Assembly: GCA_014529385.2 (NCBI GenBank) | Contig: CM043971.1 | Location: 85,738,340 to 85,802,339 of the forward strand | Source: Adiantum capillus-veneris | Taxonomy: Eukaryota > Streptophyta > Polypodiopsida > Polypodiales > Pteridaceae | DNA length: 64,000 bases | Direction: 5' to 3' | In this document: piece by piece, positions 45,613-56,290 of the stretch | Layout: each line of letters starts with the position of its first letter | How positions within the stretch are numbered: position 1 is the first letter of the stretch | The notes under the pieces: model-generated | Told to the model about the DNA's origin: nothing | The model's input: the letters and a program-made list of their open reading frames with translations, nothing else | The model's database searches: none | Translations under genes and position numbers: made by a program

Positions 45613-48600
45613 TCATGTCTCTAGCTCATCTGTTTCATCATTATCGTCGGAGGTGGCGGCTGATGGTGTGTCCTCATCTGGAATGTCAATTGGTGGAGCC
45701 TGATCAAATCGAAGAAAATAAGGTTTAAGTCGCCAACCATTTACCCTGGTTTTATGAAGTTTTCCATTAGCCTCCATAAGCTGGTAGCTTCCATTGGCAT
45801 ACTTTTTCCTAATGATGAAAGGGCCTTCCCATCGCAGCAGGAGTTTCGTATCCTTGCGCGTGTCGAAGCGATTGTCGTAGCGGAGCACCAACATTCCTTT
45901 CTTCAATTCTTTTTTCCGGAGATGCTCGTTAAAGCTAAGCCGTCTATGCTCTGCTCGTGCTGCATAATAATTTATTGCTTCTTCTCTGTCCAGCTGCAGT
46001 CTTTCCAAGTTGATGATGTGATCTCTCAAATGCATGTTGGGCTGTTGAAGCTTTCTTGCCATTACTCTGAGACTTTGTAGTTGCACTTCAATGGGCAAGA
46101 TTGCTTCCTTACCAAATACTAGATGATACGGTGTGAATCCCAAGGATGTACGAAATGAAGTTCTGTAGGCCCATAAAGCTGGTAGTAGATACTTATCCCA
46201 GTCTCCAAGATGATTATTTACCTGCTTGCTAATAATTTTAGAAACCATTCCATTTACCTTTTCAACTAGGCTATTACATTGAGGGTAATATGGTGAAGAG
46301 TGCCTCCTTGTAATGCCCAGTTTCTGCATTAATTCTCCTACCAAGTCTGCTCTGAAACCTGGCCCTCTATCAGAGATGATCTCTAAAGGTGTGCCAAACC
46401 TACAGCATATGTGCTCGTAGATAAATTTAGCTACCTCTACCGCTGTGATTCTAGTGGTGGTTGTAGCCTCTACCCATCTAGTCATGTAGTCGACCCCCAT
46501 GATAATGTAGAATTTTCCTGAGTTGGCCCTAGGTAATGGCCCAATGGCATCGATACCCCATTTTTCAAATGGGCCATATGAGAGAATAGGTGTCTGTGGT
46601 TCAGGCATAAGTGACCTAGTGCCGGCCTTTTGACACAACTTACACGTTTTGCACCAGTGGTGTACATCACGGTTGAGGCTAGGCCATATGAAGCCTGCCT
46701 GCAAGATTTTCCTACTTGTTATGTCTAGGGCAAAGTGAGCACCACAAACCCCGTCGTGACAACTAGCAATTACTCCCGTGATTTCCTGAGACAGAGGGAC
46801 CTTCCTGAGTATTTGGTCCTTACCCTTATAGTACAAACCGTCATTGATGAGTCGATACCTTGTGGCCTTCCGCGTCAGCCATTGCTTCTGTCCCTTTGTT
46901 AAATCTGATGGGCATTCCCCTGTTTCCAAAAAATGCATGATGTCAGGCAAGGCATCACTGCCTTGAAATAGAGGGAGCTTTAGTTTTATTGCTCCAACCA
47001 CCACTTTCTGTAGTCTTTCACTTGCTAGGGCATCTGCTTCTTGGTTTTGAGCCCTTGGGATATGGTGTATTTGAACTTCTTCAAGCTTACCCAACAAGGT
47101 TTTTACACCACTTAAGTGAGTCCTTAAACTAGGATTCTTGCATGTCCATGCTCCATTTACTTGCCTTACCAGAAGTAGAGCATCCCCAAATACATTAAGG
47201 CGTTGTACACCTTGCGAGACGCACCATTGTAGACCCTTGGTTAGTGGTGCATACTCAGCTTCATTGTTAGAATGTGCATCTAACAATTGGCCGAACGAAA
47301 ATACCTTTGTCCCTTTGTCATCAAAGACCACTATGCCTGCATCTACTTTGTCGGACGCTCGCTTGTAGGCTCTATCAAAGTAGAGAGAGTATGCTCCTTC
47401 TACCATCGGTGGTACTGGAGGTAATCGGACTTCTCCTTCCTTAGATTGCTTCTCCTTCCTTTCAAAGACTTGGTAGGTCATGAGTCCCCCCAAACTTGCT
47501 CTTGTCGTGCTTTCTACCTGTGCCGTGTAGTCAAACTCTTGCAGACGAACTAGCCATTGAGTAATTCTAGCAGACACATCCATGTGTTGTACAACATAGG
47601 GAAATATTTCATCCGTGGTTAGAATCACAAATTGCTTAGGCAGCAAATATGACCTAAACTTTGTAGTTGCAAATCTAAGAGCTAGGACTAAGTGTTCCAC
47701 ATGGGTGAAACCTTTCTCTTCTGCTGTCATCATTCGACTAGAGAAGTAGATTGGCCTCATGAAAGATGTCTTCGTATCCTTTTGGAGTAGCACAGCCCCC
47801 AATGAGTCATCACCAACACTTGAGGTGACACATAATTTTTCATTCCACTTAGGTGGTGAGATAGTTGGCAGAGTGGCTAAGACCTCCTTTACCTTGTTGT
47901 AGTGATGTTCGCTTTCCTCGTCCCAAGTGAAAGTTGATCTTTGAGTGAGTTGTTGCAGTGGTAGAACAAGTTGTGATAGTAGATGTATGAATCTACTTAA
48001 GTACCTCACCTTCTGTAGAAAAGAGACCAGTTGACGTGCGGTCGTTGGTGAAGGTAGGGCTATGAGTGCGGACACCTTACTTGGGTCAGCGTTGATACCT
48101 TTTGCTGAAATTTCATGGCCTAGTAGAATGACTTTACTCTCCCCAATGTGGCATTTATCCACATATAATTGCCCACGTAGGCTCTGCAACCTGGCCAAAC
48201 CTTCAGTTACCTTTTCTAAATGTGAAATACGGGAGCTATATATACAAAAATCATCAATGAACACTGTTATGGATGTTCCAAAGAACGGTTGAAAAACATA
48301 TGTGACATATCTTTGGAATGTGGCAGGTGCATTTGTGAGACCAAATGGCATAACCCTGTATGCAAAACAACCCCATGGCATGATAAAAGTGGTTTTTAGC
48401 TGATCTTCCAAGGCTATGCGTATTTGAAAGTATCCTGAATAACCATCACAGACGGTATAGCATTCAAAACCCGCTACTTCATTCAGAATTTCATCCAAGA
48501 AAGGGAGAGGAAAGTGGTCTCTCTTTGTAGCTGCATTTAGTGGTTTGTAGTCAACACAGACCCTCCACTTACCATTCTTTTTAGGCGTCACCACTACGGG

Positions 48601-48825
48601 TGACACCCATTCTGAGTTTTCTACAGGATAGATGAATCCCGCCTCCAACAGTTTCCTTACCTCGGCCAAGAGTGCCTTTTCTTGTATGACCCCCAGTCGT
48701 CGTAGCTTTTGCACAACTGGTTTTACCCCTTCCTTCAGCTTAATATGATGTTCCACCACTGTAATGCCTGTGATTCTTTCATAGTTTTCAATGAACAGGT
48801 TAGGAAATCCCATCAACATTTGCAA
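45613..48825 (-). CDS. pol: RT, two RNase H domains and integrase, open frame of gypsy-1B
   Basis: There are 1070 codons without a stop. RT has VDYKPLNAATKRDHFPLP and FIDD at 48252-48263. A first RNase H follows, then an archaeal-type RNase H (SLYFDRAYKRASDK: the DGA glycine is Arg here; then FGDALLLV and NQEADALA). Integrase has the HHCC finger and the Asp, Asp-35-Glu triad, and the C-terminal module is contiguous. Protease and gag are missing, so the Met at 48825 is only the first available one. Expression is unlikely because the 5' LTR is absent. It shows what the gypsy-1A pol looked like before its nonsense mutation. Confidence 0.85.
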   Translation of the reverse strand: MQMLMGFPNLFIENYERITGITVVEHHIKLKEGVKPVVQKLRRLGVIQEKALLAEVRKLLEAGFIYPVENSEWVSPVVVTPKKNGKWRVCVDYKPLNAATKRDHFPLPFLDEILNEVAGFECYTVCDGYSGYFQIRIALEDQLKTTFIMPWGCFAYRVMPFGLTNAPATFQRYVTYVFQPFFGTSITVFIDDFCIYSSRISHLEKVTEGLARLQSLRGQLYVDKCHIGESKVILLGHEISAKGINADPSKVSALIALPSPTTARQLVSFLQKVRYLSRFIHLLSQLVLPLQQLTQRSTFTWDEESEHHYNKVKEVLATLPTISPPKWNEKLCVTSSVGDDSLGAVLLQKDTKTSFMRPIYFSSRMMTAEEKGFTHVEHLVLALRFATTKFRSYLLPKQFVILTTDEIFPYVVQHMDVSARITQWLVRLQEFDYTAQVESTTRASLGGLMTYQVFERKEKQSKEGEVRLPPVPPMVEGAYSLYFDRAYKRASDKVDAGIVVFDDKGTKVFSFGQLLDAHSNNEAEYAPLTKGLQWCVSQGVQRLNVFGDALLLVRQVNGAWTCKNPSLRTHLSGVKTLLGKLEEVQIHHIPRAQNQEADALASERLQKVVVGAIKLKLPLFQGSDALPDIMHFLETGECPSDLTKGQKQWLTRKATRYRLINDGLYYKGKDQILRKVPLSQEITGVIASCHDGVCGAHFALDITSRKILQAGFIWPSLNRDVHHWCKTCKLCQKAGTRSLMPEPQTPILSYGPFEKWGIDAIGPLPRANSGKFYIIMGVDYMTRWVEATTTTRITAVEVAKFIYEHICCRFGTPLEIISDRGPGFRADLVGELMQKLGITRRHSSPYYPQCNSLVEKVNGMVSKIISKQVNNHLGDWDKYLLPALWAYRTSFRTSLGFTPYHLVFGKEAILPIEVQLQSLRVMARKLQQPNMHLRDHIINLERLQLDREEAINYYAARAEHRRLSFNEHLRKKELKKGMLVLRYDNRFDTRKDTKLLLRWEGPFIIRKKYANGSYQLMEANGKLHKTRVNGWRLKPYFLRFDQAPPIDIPDEDTPSAATSDDNDETDELET

Positions 48826-48829
48826 AAAA

Positions 48830-49933
48830 CTATCTTAAGGCATGTAGAACTGCAAGGAGTTCCTTTTCATATATGCCTAGAGCTTGCTCAACAGGGTCGA
48901 GCCTTTGACTCTCATAGCCTATGGCGTGCCCTTCTTGGAGCAAAACAGCTCCAAGGCAATCACCACAAGCATCACATTGGACCTCAAATGGTTTTGAGAG
49001 GTCCGGTAGTGTAAGCACAAGTTGAGAGATAAGCTTTTCTTTAAGCATTTCGAAAGCACTATTCTCCTTAGTAGACCATGTATACCTAACACTTTTCTTT
49101 GTTAGGTCATGTAATGGTCCCGCAATTTGTGAGAACTTTCCTATGAAGCGTCTATAGCATGCACACATACCTATAAAGCTTCTTAGTTCATGAAGATTCC
49201 TTGGTTTAGGCCATCCTTTTATTACCTCTAACTTTGATGGATCCATTTGGATGCCATCTTGAGAGATAATGTGACCTAAATACTGAATCTCTTGCAAGAA
49301 AAATTCACTTTTCTTTCGATTAACATAAAGTTTATTCTCTCTCAAAACTTGAAATATTACCTGGAGGTGTTGCTTGTGTTCGTCTAATGAATTAGAGTAG
49401 ATGATAATATCATCAAAGAACACTCCAGTGAAGGTTCGATGAGGCCTGAATAGCTTCTCCATCAAGCGGTTGAATGTGGCTGGTGCATTGGTCAAGCCAA
49501 AAGGCATGACAATGTATTCATAAAGACCAAATGTGGTGCGAAATGCGGTCTTTACAATGTCTTGATCAACTATCCTTATTTGATGATAGCCACTTTTTAG
49601 GTCAATCCTACTGAAGTAGGTCGATCCTTGTAGCTTATCAAATAGGTCTTCTACCCGTGGAACGGGAAACCTATTCTTGATAGTGATCCTATTTAGTGCT
49701 CTATAGTCGACACACATATGATATGTGCCGTCTTTCTTTTGCACTAATAGCACAGATGAGCAAAATGGAGATGAACTAGGCCTAACCATGCCCTTCTCAA
49801 CTAACTCATGCACTTGCCGCATAATCTCCTCTTGTTGAGCTTGAGAAACTCTATAAGGAGGTTTGTTAGGCGGTGAACTTCCTGAAAGAAGTTCAATTGC
49901 ATGGTCATCATTACCTCGTTTAGGAGGTAGCTC
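48830..49933 (-). pseudogene. pol: Reverse transcriptase and start of RNase H of gypsy-2
   Basis: After a stop at 49934-49936 the frame runs through MRQVHELVEKGMVRPSSSPF, VDYRALNRITIKNRFPVPRV and the catalytic FFDDIIIYS. It then covers the connection domain and the first RNase H acidic residues (VQCDACGDCLGA, then YEKELLAVL). It ends by a stop made at the gypsy-1B junction. The remaining RNase H lies at 43342-43611, beyond the inserted fragment. Confidence 0.85.
48835..49257 (-). repeat. Right copy of the 0.4-kb duplicated RT/RNase H segment
   Basis: It corresponds to 43612-44012. It starts abruptly at the gypsy-1B break, after CTTAAGG, and continues without interruption into the rest of RT. 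Confidence 0.85.
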
Positions 49934-50051
49934 TCAAGGGATGTCGTCAATAAAAACATCTTGAAACCCCTTGAGAAAATTGGATAACTCTAATTCCTTT
50001 TGGTTGCTTTTATTTTCTTTTGCTAAAGCATTAGGTTCATTTTTAGAATCT

Positions 50052-50480
50052 TTAACAAAAATCATGTACACAGAAACAGAGCTCTTTATTCTTGTTGAAA
50101 GCTGGTGTATGTACAATGGGGATAGTGTTACCCATTTCCTTAGCATCTATATACATGTCTTTTTCCCTAAACTTAAAGGAGATACTCCTTTCATGGAATT
50201 TAACATTGGCAGCCAGGCGGTCAAACCATAGTGCCCCTAGGATTACATCCTCATGCTTGAGAGGAGAGATAAAGAAGTCCTCTTTGTCCACATAGCCTTG
50301 GACATGAAGCCTCAATTTCCCTATTAAGGGAGTGACTGAAGCTTCTTGCCCCTTGAAGGCATTGTCTGCAGCGGGTAGGACATCTCCCATCTCGTAAGCT
50401 TGTATGCTTAGCTTGGTGGCCAACTCTATAGATATAAAATTGTGAGTAGAACCAAGGTCAAAGAGAATAAAATCATCATG
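50052..50480 (-). pseudogene. pol: Protease of gypsy-2
   Basis: On the minus strand it reads FILFDLGSTHNFISIELATK, where Leu stands in the D-T/S-G position, then HEDVILGALWFDRLAANVKF, the retropepsin C-terminal signature. It lies directly between gag and RT. The DLG variant may be inactivating. Confidence 0.7.
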
Positions 50481-50516
50481 TTCTCTTACCTTTCCCCAAG
50501 CATGGCATAGAGGAGA

Positions 50517-52092
50517 TCATTTGTGGTGAATTTGGTGAGTCTCCTCCTCTTGGATTTCAACCAAGGTAGCTCTAGGAGGATCTTGGCGGTTTTTCTTTTG
50601 GGGACAAGCGCGGTACGCATGCCCTTCTTCGCCGCACTTGAAACACCGGTTATCCTTACGATAACGCTCAAGCTCTTCAGGAGAGAGTTTGTTTTTACCT
50701 TTGTAAACTCCCTTCTCTTTAGCTTTGTTGGAGTTGCCCTTAGGAGACTTTTGGACATTGTCCTTCCCCTTAGGCTCATTGGAACCCTTGTTTTTCGTCG
50801 GCTTATTATTTCTTTTAGCACCCGTTTGGAAATTGATTCGAGAGGCCACCATAGTATGGTGTATTACCGCCGATATGGTACGTGGCCTTTGGGAGTTGAC
50901 ATACTCCGCCATTTCTTCGGTTAAGCCCACAAAAAATTGTTGCTTTTGCTCTCCAAAATCCAACTTTTTGAAGACAGTGGCTTTGAATTGTAGGTCCCAA
51001 AACTTGTCTACATATTTGTGGATGGATTCATAGGGAGAGAGCTTTAAGCTTCGCCATTCGGTGAGTACTTTGGCTTTGGCATCGGTGGCCAAAAACTGCT
51101 TCATAATGGAAGCTCTTAAAGCTTTCCATGTTCGTGGAGCTTCACCGTTGGCTCGTAGGCTAGACCACCATTGCCTGGCGGACTTTTGAAAGTGCATAGC
51201 TACATGGCGTAGCTTAGAGGACTCCGTGAAGCCCTCATCTCCAAACGCCGCATCAAATTGCTGGATAAAGGCCAAGACTTTGTCCGTAGCACCAAAGGTG
51301 CCATCATAGGTAAGGAAAGAGATGCTCTTCCCTCCCTCTTTGAACTTCTTCAGCTTGGATGACCTCTTCCATGCGGCATAGGATTTCCTATGGCCTCTTC
51401 TTTTTGATGGTTCAAAAGTTGCACCATCACTTTCTTCAGAAGGTGAAGAATTTGAAGAAGGTGGAGAAGAGGGTGACCTCTTTCTCGCCTTTTTCTTGTC
51501 TTGATCTTCGTCATCTTCACCATCACTTTCATAAGAGGAAGAGGATGAAGAAGATGGAGAAGAGGGTGTCCTCTTTCTTGCCTTTTTCTTCTCTTGCTTT
51601 TTATCATCCCTCTTTGAATTATGGTGTGGAGAAGAGTGTGATGGTCTTCTCCGCTTTGGTGGTGATGGAGAGCGTTTTAGCCCGCCGTCTTCATGGAGCC
51701 ATCTCCGCCGAGGTGGCGGGAGACTCACTTCTTTCTCGTTCCTTCGGTGGAGGCTCTTGAGTTCTCCTTTGAGAAGGAGATGCATCATCAAAAAGTAAAT
51801 TCTTGAGCCCTTCGTATGGATTCTCTTCTTCTTCCCGAATCGGAGAGAGACCTCTTTTGGGAGTCTCACAAGGAGGCTTCCTAGGTTTTCTCTCGTCATG
51901 GTGATGAGCTTGGAGAATCTCGTGAGCACGGAGCTGCCGTTGCACTTCACTTTGGAGAGATGGATTGCCCATGGCTTGTTGAAGCCTAGAAACAAGATAG
52001 TTAACAAGCATCGGAGCATCATTAGTAGCTTGCTCATTAGCAAAATCAAAGTTATCAACATTAATTTCACTCTCTTTACTATTGTTAGCCAT
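50517..52092 (-). pseudogene. gag: Gag of gypsy-2, frameshifted
   Basis: The natural start is probably the Met at 52092 (MANNSKESEINVDNFDF). This frame closes near 51691, while the rest of gag continues in another frame. That part has a Ser/Arg/Lys-rich linker with two imperfect repeats (KKKARKRTPSSP and KKKARKRSPSSP), a gag domain (FQKSARQWWSSLRANGEAP, then YVDKFWDLQF) and one CCHC knuckle CFKCGEEGHAYRAC near 50600-50645. It ends at 50517. A single frameshift around 51700-51730 separates the halves. Confidence 0.8.
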
Positions 52093-52496
52093 TATAACAA
52101 CTTTTAGGTGTAAACTTTTTAGGTGTACTTTGGCACTGCAAGCCCTAGTTGCTACTCCTCTTTACCCCTTTAGAAAAAGCACTCAAGCTATTGTACCCGT
52201 GGCTCGAATACCATTAATTGCAAGGAATAGAAGAGAGGGTCTTTCAGCACCAAAATAGCACCGACTCCTGTCAAGCTTCTAATAGCTCAATAGTGGTTAA
52301 GCCGTAGGCAAGCCCCGTAGGACTCCACTATTAAGACCATAGCTCTCGACGGTGATGCCCCGTTAAATGCACGAAGGCAGGCGCACTGCAAGGCTGAAAA
52401 ATCCCTATTCTACTTACTCACATGCAATTAATAATACCAACCATTTATAGCTAGCTTGAGGACCTCCCTTCTTGAGCAAGAAAAGAGAAAACTTAT
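52093..52496 (-). other. Leader of gypsy-2
   Basis: This is about 400 bp between PBS and gag. I see no additional gene. Confidence 0.5.
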
Positions 52497-52508
52497 GCTC
52501 TAATACCA
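52497..52508 (-). other. Primer-binding site of gypsy-2 (initiator Met type)
   Basis: On the minus strand it is TGGTATTAGAGC, one base different from the canonical initiator-Met PBS, and lies one base from the LTR. Confidence 0.8.
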
Positions 52509-52509
52509 A

Positions 52510-54100
52510 TGTAACATTTAATGGCCTAAAAACTTGTGTGTAGCGGAAATTAGCATGAACATAGTGGGCATTTCATTAGAATAGATTCCTAATGAGAATT
52601 ACAAGAGTGCTTGGGTGGAGAGAGCAACAAAAAGTATAACACCTAGTTAGATAGAATGAACAATACTTTCAAAAGAGAGAGAAATTAAGCTATTGACAAC
52701 ATTTGAGGACCGGATTTGCATGGAGCCGGTCCCCCCTCCAAAAGGCTTTGTATTATGGTTTCTCCCATCAAGAGAGACATTGTACAATACAATTCTTTGT
52801 GTTCCTTCAAGACTAGCTAGTGCAATGAAGATGAAAGCTTCATACACTAAGCAAAACACTTAGCAAACACAACATCAATTATCCCCGGTCTCAGACCCAA
52901 GACCTCACACACCTTCGAAGATGGTGAGAGCTAGCAGGGTATGAGAGTAGATTGCGAGGAAGAAGGAGTATCTTACGAGAAAGATGTACATCTCCTCACA
53001 TAATCACTCATATTAGCATAGCTTAGCTTAGTAATTAGCATGGTAGAGGAGATGAGCATGCATTGAAGCTTGGCTCTTGGTTGGATTTGCATCACAAAGC
53101 CAAGAGTTGTTGGTGTAGGCCCCCCTTCTCACAAGCTTGGAGTAAGTGGTAAGCTTTCCATTAAAGCTTGAGAAGGAGAGAGAGTCTTCTTTACTTCACA
53201 CATGAGATTGTGTGAGTGTGTGTGTGATAATGCCTTGCAAAAATCAGCCCCCTCTCTCTCTTGGGCGAGCCCCCTTGCTATTTGCTCTTGTTGTCCTCCC
53301 ATTGGACCTCCCTAGAGCTCCTAGGCCAGATGCCCACAAGGTGTACCCAATTCCCAATGGATGGCCTTGGAGGTGGACCAATGAGAATTAGGCTAGAGTA
53401 AATCTAGTTTAATTAATTTAAAAACACTTAATAAAAGAACCAATGAGAATTAAGTCCTCTAGAAGACTATTGGACAGTCTCCCAAGGGGTCCAATGAGCA
53501 TTCAACAGCCCAATGGCTTGCCTGATTCCTATTGGCCAAGAGGCAAAGGGATCCAATGAGAGTTTAGTTGAATTATTAAATTACCTAAAGCTCTCACAAA
53601 AGGGGAAAGGGGGACACATGTCAGAAGGCTATCACTTATGCTGCTTAATAGTCATTGGCTCAGCTGACATGTGTCCCTCATTCCCTTTGTGTAAAGGGAG
53701 CTTGTGTGTGTTTGTGTGTGTGGATTTCTCTCTCATCCCCTACATGCTAGGCTCGCCCCTCCTATGTAGGGATGTGCAAAGACTTTTTTGGACACACACA
53801 AAGCATCCAATTCCCCTATGGTTGACCTTTGGACACAACCTTTGAATTTTGGAACCTTAGCATTTTGGAAGTCTTAATGGGCTGAACCTTAGGGTCTTTT
53901 TAGCCCATTGTTGCACATGGCTCTTTTGCAGATGGCCCCCCCTTTGGATCCCTATTTTTCCTCCTTTGGATCCCTACTGTGGCCGGTCTGCTAGCTTAAC
54001 CAATATTCTAGCTTTTTCTCCCCTGGCACTTCTCCATATTAAATGATCAATTTAACATAAGAAAATCATTTAGGAGAATTAGATATTGATTATTATGACA
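52510..54100 (-). repeat. 5' LTR of gypsy-2
   Basis: It is 1591 bp with the same ends as 40006-41593. The segment 53320-53660 is inverted relative to that copy. Confidence 0.9.
53320..53660. repeat. LTR segment inverted relative to the partner LTR
   Basis: It is the reverse complement of 40815-41156 with a few percent differences, bordered by AGCTC on the left and CAGCT on the right. Confidence 0.88.
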
Positions 54101-54105
54101 TTTTA

Positions 54106-54151
54106 TAATATAGCTCTTGAAAAATGTTACATGGGTTAGCTTGCTGCTAAC
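54106..54151 (-). repeat. 5' LTR of Y, terminal 46 bp beyond gypsy-2
   Basis: On the minus strand it reads TGTTAGCAGCAAGC onward, like the start of the X LTR at 25394. It abuts the RT relic of Z. Confidence 0.82.
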
Positions 54152-55198
54152 AGACCTTTGTGTTTATTCCTCTTGGAAAGAACATCTATCATGTTTACGA
54201 AAAGTGTTTGAAAAGTGCAAATTGTATCACATCTCATTAAACCCTTTCAAACGCCAATTTTGGGTTAAACATGGAGTCATTTTATGGCATATAGTGTCCC
54301 AAAATGGGGTTTCCATGGATGAAAGCAAAATCAATGCCATTTTTTATTTTCCACCACCTACAAACTATAAGGGAGTTCAAAGGTTCATAGGCCATGTTGG
54401 TTATTACCGGCGGTTTATTGTAAACTTTGCCAACATAGCTCGCCCATTGTACAAGTTTCTTATTGAGTTCCATTGGACCGTGGAGTGTGACCATGCTTAT
54501 GAGTTATTAAAAAAGGCCTTGAAAAGTGCTCGTATCCTACGAGTGCCCGATTGGAATGTAATTTTCCATGTACATATTGATGCATCAAACTTTGCTATTG
54601 GGTGTGTTCTCGCTCAACCAGGAGAACATAAATTGGACTACCCCATTAGATTTGCAAGTCGTCAATTGAATGATGATGAGCAGAAGGTTTAGCTATGATT
54701 TACGCAGTAAAAAAATTTTGCTACTACCTTCTTGCCAACAAGTTTGTTTTCTATGTTGATCATCAATCGTTGTTGTATCTAGTGAATAAACCTTGTTCCA
54801 CGGGAAGAATTACACGATGGTTATTAATTCTTCTTGAGTTTGATTTTACCATTGTGGTGAGACCTGGTAAAAAACATGTCATGGTGGATCATCTATCTCG
54901 CATACCCAATGATGAAGCCCCTATTGAAAATAATGACAAATTGCCAGATACTTCCCTATTCCTAGTCGAGACCATGCCTGCATGGAGTGAGAAGATTGTG
55001 AACTTTTTAGTTAATGGTTTTTCACCCAAAGAGCTTCGTAAGGATATAGCTCGAAAACTATTAAAGGAATGTGAACCTTATTCTCTAATTGCAGGAACTC
55101 TCTACAAGCTAGGAAAGGACAATATTCTTAGACGTTGTGCTCGTGAGGATGAGTATTTATACATACTGCAAGAAGCTCACATGGGTATAGTCAGATGA
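54152..55198 (+). pseudogene. pol: RT connection and RNase H of Z
   Basis: It starts at DLCVYSS, the residues after the RT metal-binding motif. It continues with FIGHVGYYRRFIVNFANIA and RNase H (HVHIDASNFAIGCVLAQPGE). After a stop at 54690 it reads ANKFVFYVDHQSLLYLVNKP and KHVMVDHLSRIPND. A linker to integrase follows (GTLYKLGKDNILRRC). The coding sequence is broken by one stop and probably one frameshift. Confidence 0.82.
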
Positions 55199-56290
55199 CA
55201 TTTTTTAGGGAACTAACTGCTAGGAAGGTGTTGCAATCAGGCTATCGGTGGCCTACCTTATTCAAGGATGCATCACTTTTTGCAAAAGGGTGTGATGAAT
55301 GCCAACATTACAAGATCACATAACGAAAGGATAAGATGCCCTTACATCTTATTAAAGTGACTCAACCATTTGAAAAATGGGGTTTAGACTTTGTAGGCCC
55401 AATTAGTCGAGTAGCTCGTAACACTCAATCTCGATATATTATTGTTGCCACTGACTATGTGTGACAAAGTGGGGCAAAAGCCAAGGCGACAACAAGGCTG
55501 ATGCAAAGTGAACTGCTAAATTTTTCTTTGAGAACATTTTATACAATTTGGTTGTCCCTTTGAGTTTGTGAGTGACAATGGTACTCATTTCATAAATGGA
55601 GTGATAAAGAAACTCACTACAAACTTCATGATAGCCCACCATAAGTCTACACCTTATTATCCACAAGCAAATGGCCAAGTTGAAAGCACTAACAAGACTT
55701 TAATTTCTATCTTGATTAAAACAGCTAATCGCACAGATTCGGATTTGAAGCTGACATCAGCTCTATGCACTTATCGTACTACTTACAAAGTGGCTATTAA
55801 TTGTATACCATTCAAAATGGTATATGGACAAGAAGCAGTTATACTATGAGAGTTTGTAATTCCTAGTCTACGGGTAGCTTCACAAGAAGGTTGGGATGGT
55901 AACCCTTTAGTTGAGCGTTTATATATCCTTGAGAGGTTAGATGAAGAAAGACAAATTGGCTGTGCAAAATGCACTTGTGGAGAAAGATAGGAGAAAGAAA
56001 TGGTTTGACTGTCAATTAAAGAACAAGGATATCAAGGTTGGGGATAAAGTCCTTATGTATGGAGTCAATAATGAGAAGAAAAAGTTGAAATATTAGGGAA
56101 AAGGACCATATAGAGTATGCAAAATCACCCCACAAGGTGCCATTCGTGTGGAAACTTTTGATGGAGTTGAAACCATTGGATTCCTCAATGGTAATAAATT
56201 TAAAAGATACTATGATCCTTTAAGCCAAGAGGAGCTACATGCCATCCATCAAAAAAAGGTAGCCAAGGCACAAGCAGAATTGAAAAAGAT
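55199..56290 (+). pseudogene. pol: Integrase of Z
   Basis: The pieces lie in several frames: a zinc-finger remnant (GCDECQHYKIT), FEKWGLDFVGPISR with the first Asp, VSDNGTHFINGV with the second Asp (about 55575), and PQANGQVESTNKT with the Glu (about 55690). The C-terminal part has VGDKVLMYG, GKGPYRVCKI and LNGNKFKRYYDP. At least six stops lie within it. It is non-functional. Confidence 0.8.

Larger units (their letters stand above)
44013..48834 (-). mobile_element. Gypsy-1B: 5'-truncated copy of the Tat-type element
   Basis: It contains the 3' LTR, purine tract and the RT-to-integrase part of pol. It closely matches gypsy-1A but ends at a point equivalent to about 12720 of that copy. The 5' LTR, gag and protease are missing. 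It lies in gypsy-2 between duplicated host segments. No target duplication can be defined on the truncated side. Confidence 0.88.
40006..54100 (-). mobile_element. Gypsy-2: chromodomain Ty3/gypsy element with internal rearrangement
   Basis: LTRs of 1588 and 1591 bp, an initiator-Met-like PBS, gag, protease, RT, RNase H, integrase and a C-terminal chromodomain mark a plant chromovirus. A perfect 5-bp duplication TTTTA flanks it (40001-40005 and 54101-54105), in the Y LTR. Inside it, the gypsy-1B fragment sits between two copies of the same 0.4-kb RNase H/RT segment. Frameshifts and stops inactivate gag, integrase and RT. Confidence 0.92.
26559..54151 (-). mobile_element. Gypsy Y: nested, 3'-truncated Ty3/gypsy element
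   Basis: On the minus strand the order is 5' LTR, PBS, tandem-repeat leader, gag, protease and the first part of RT. RT stops at 26559, where the X LTR ends. It contains a copia insertion (30698-36112) and gypsy-2 (40006-54100). RT residues and domain order place it among non-chromodomain plant gypsy elements. The LTR and gag show that it is the same family as X, in opposite orientation. Its RNase H, integrase and 3' LTR are not in the window. Confidence 0.8.
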
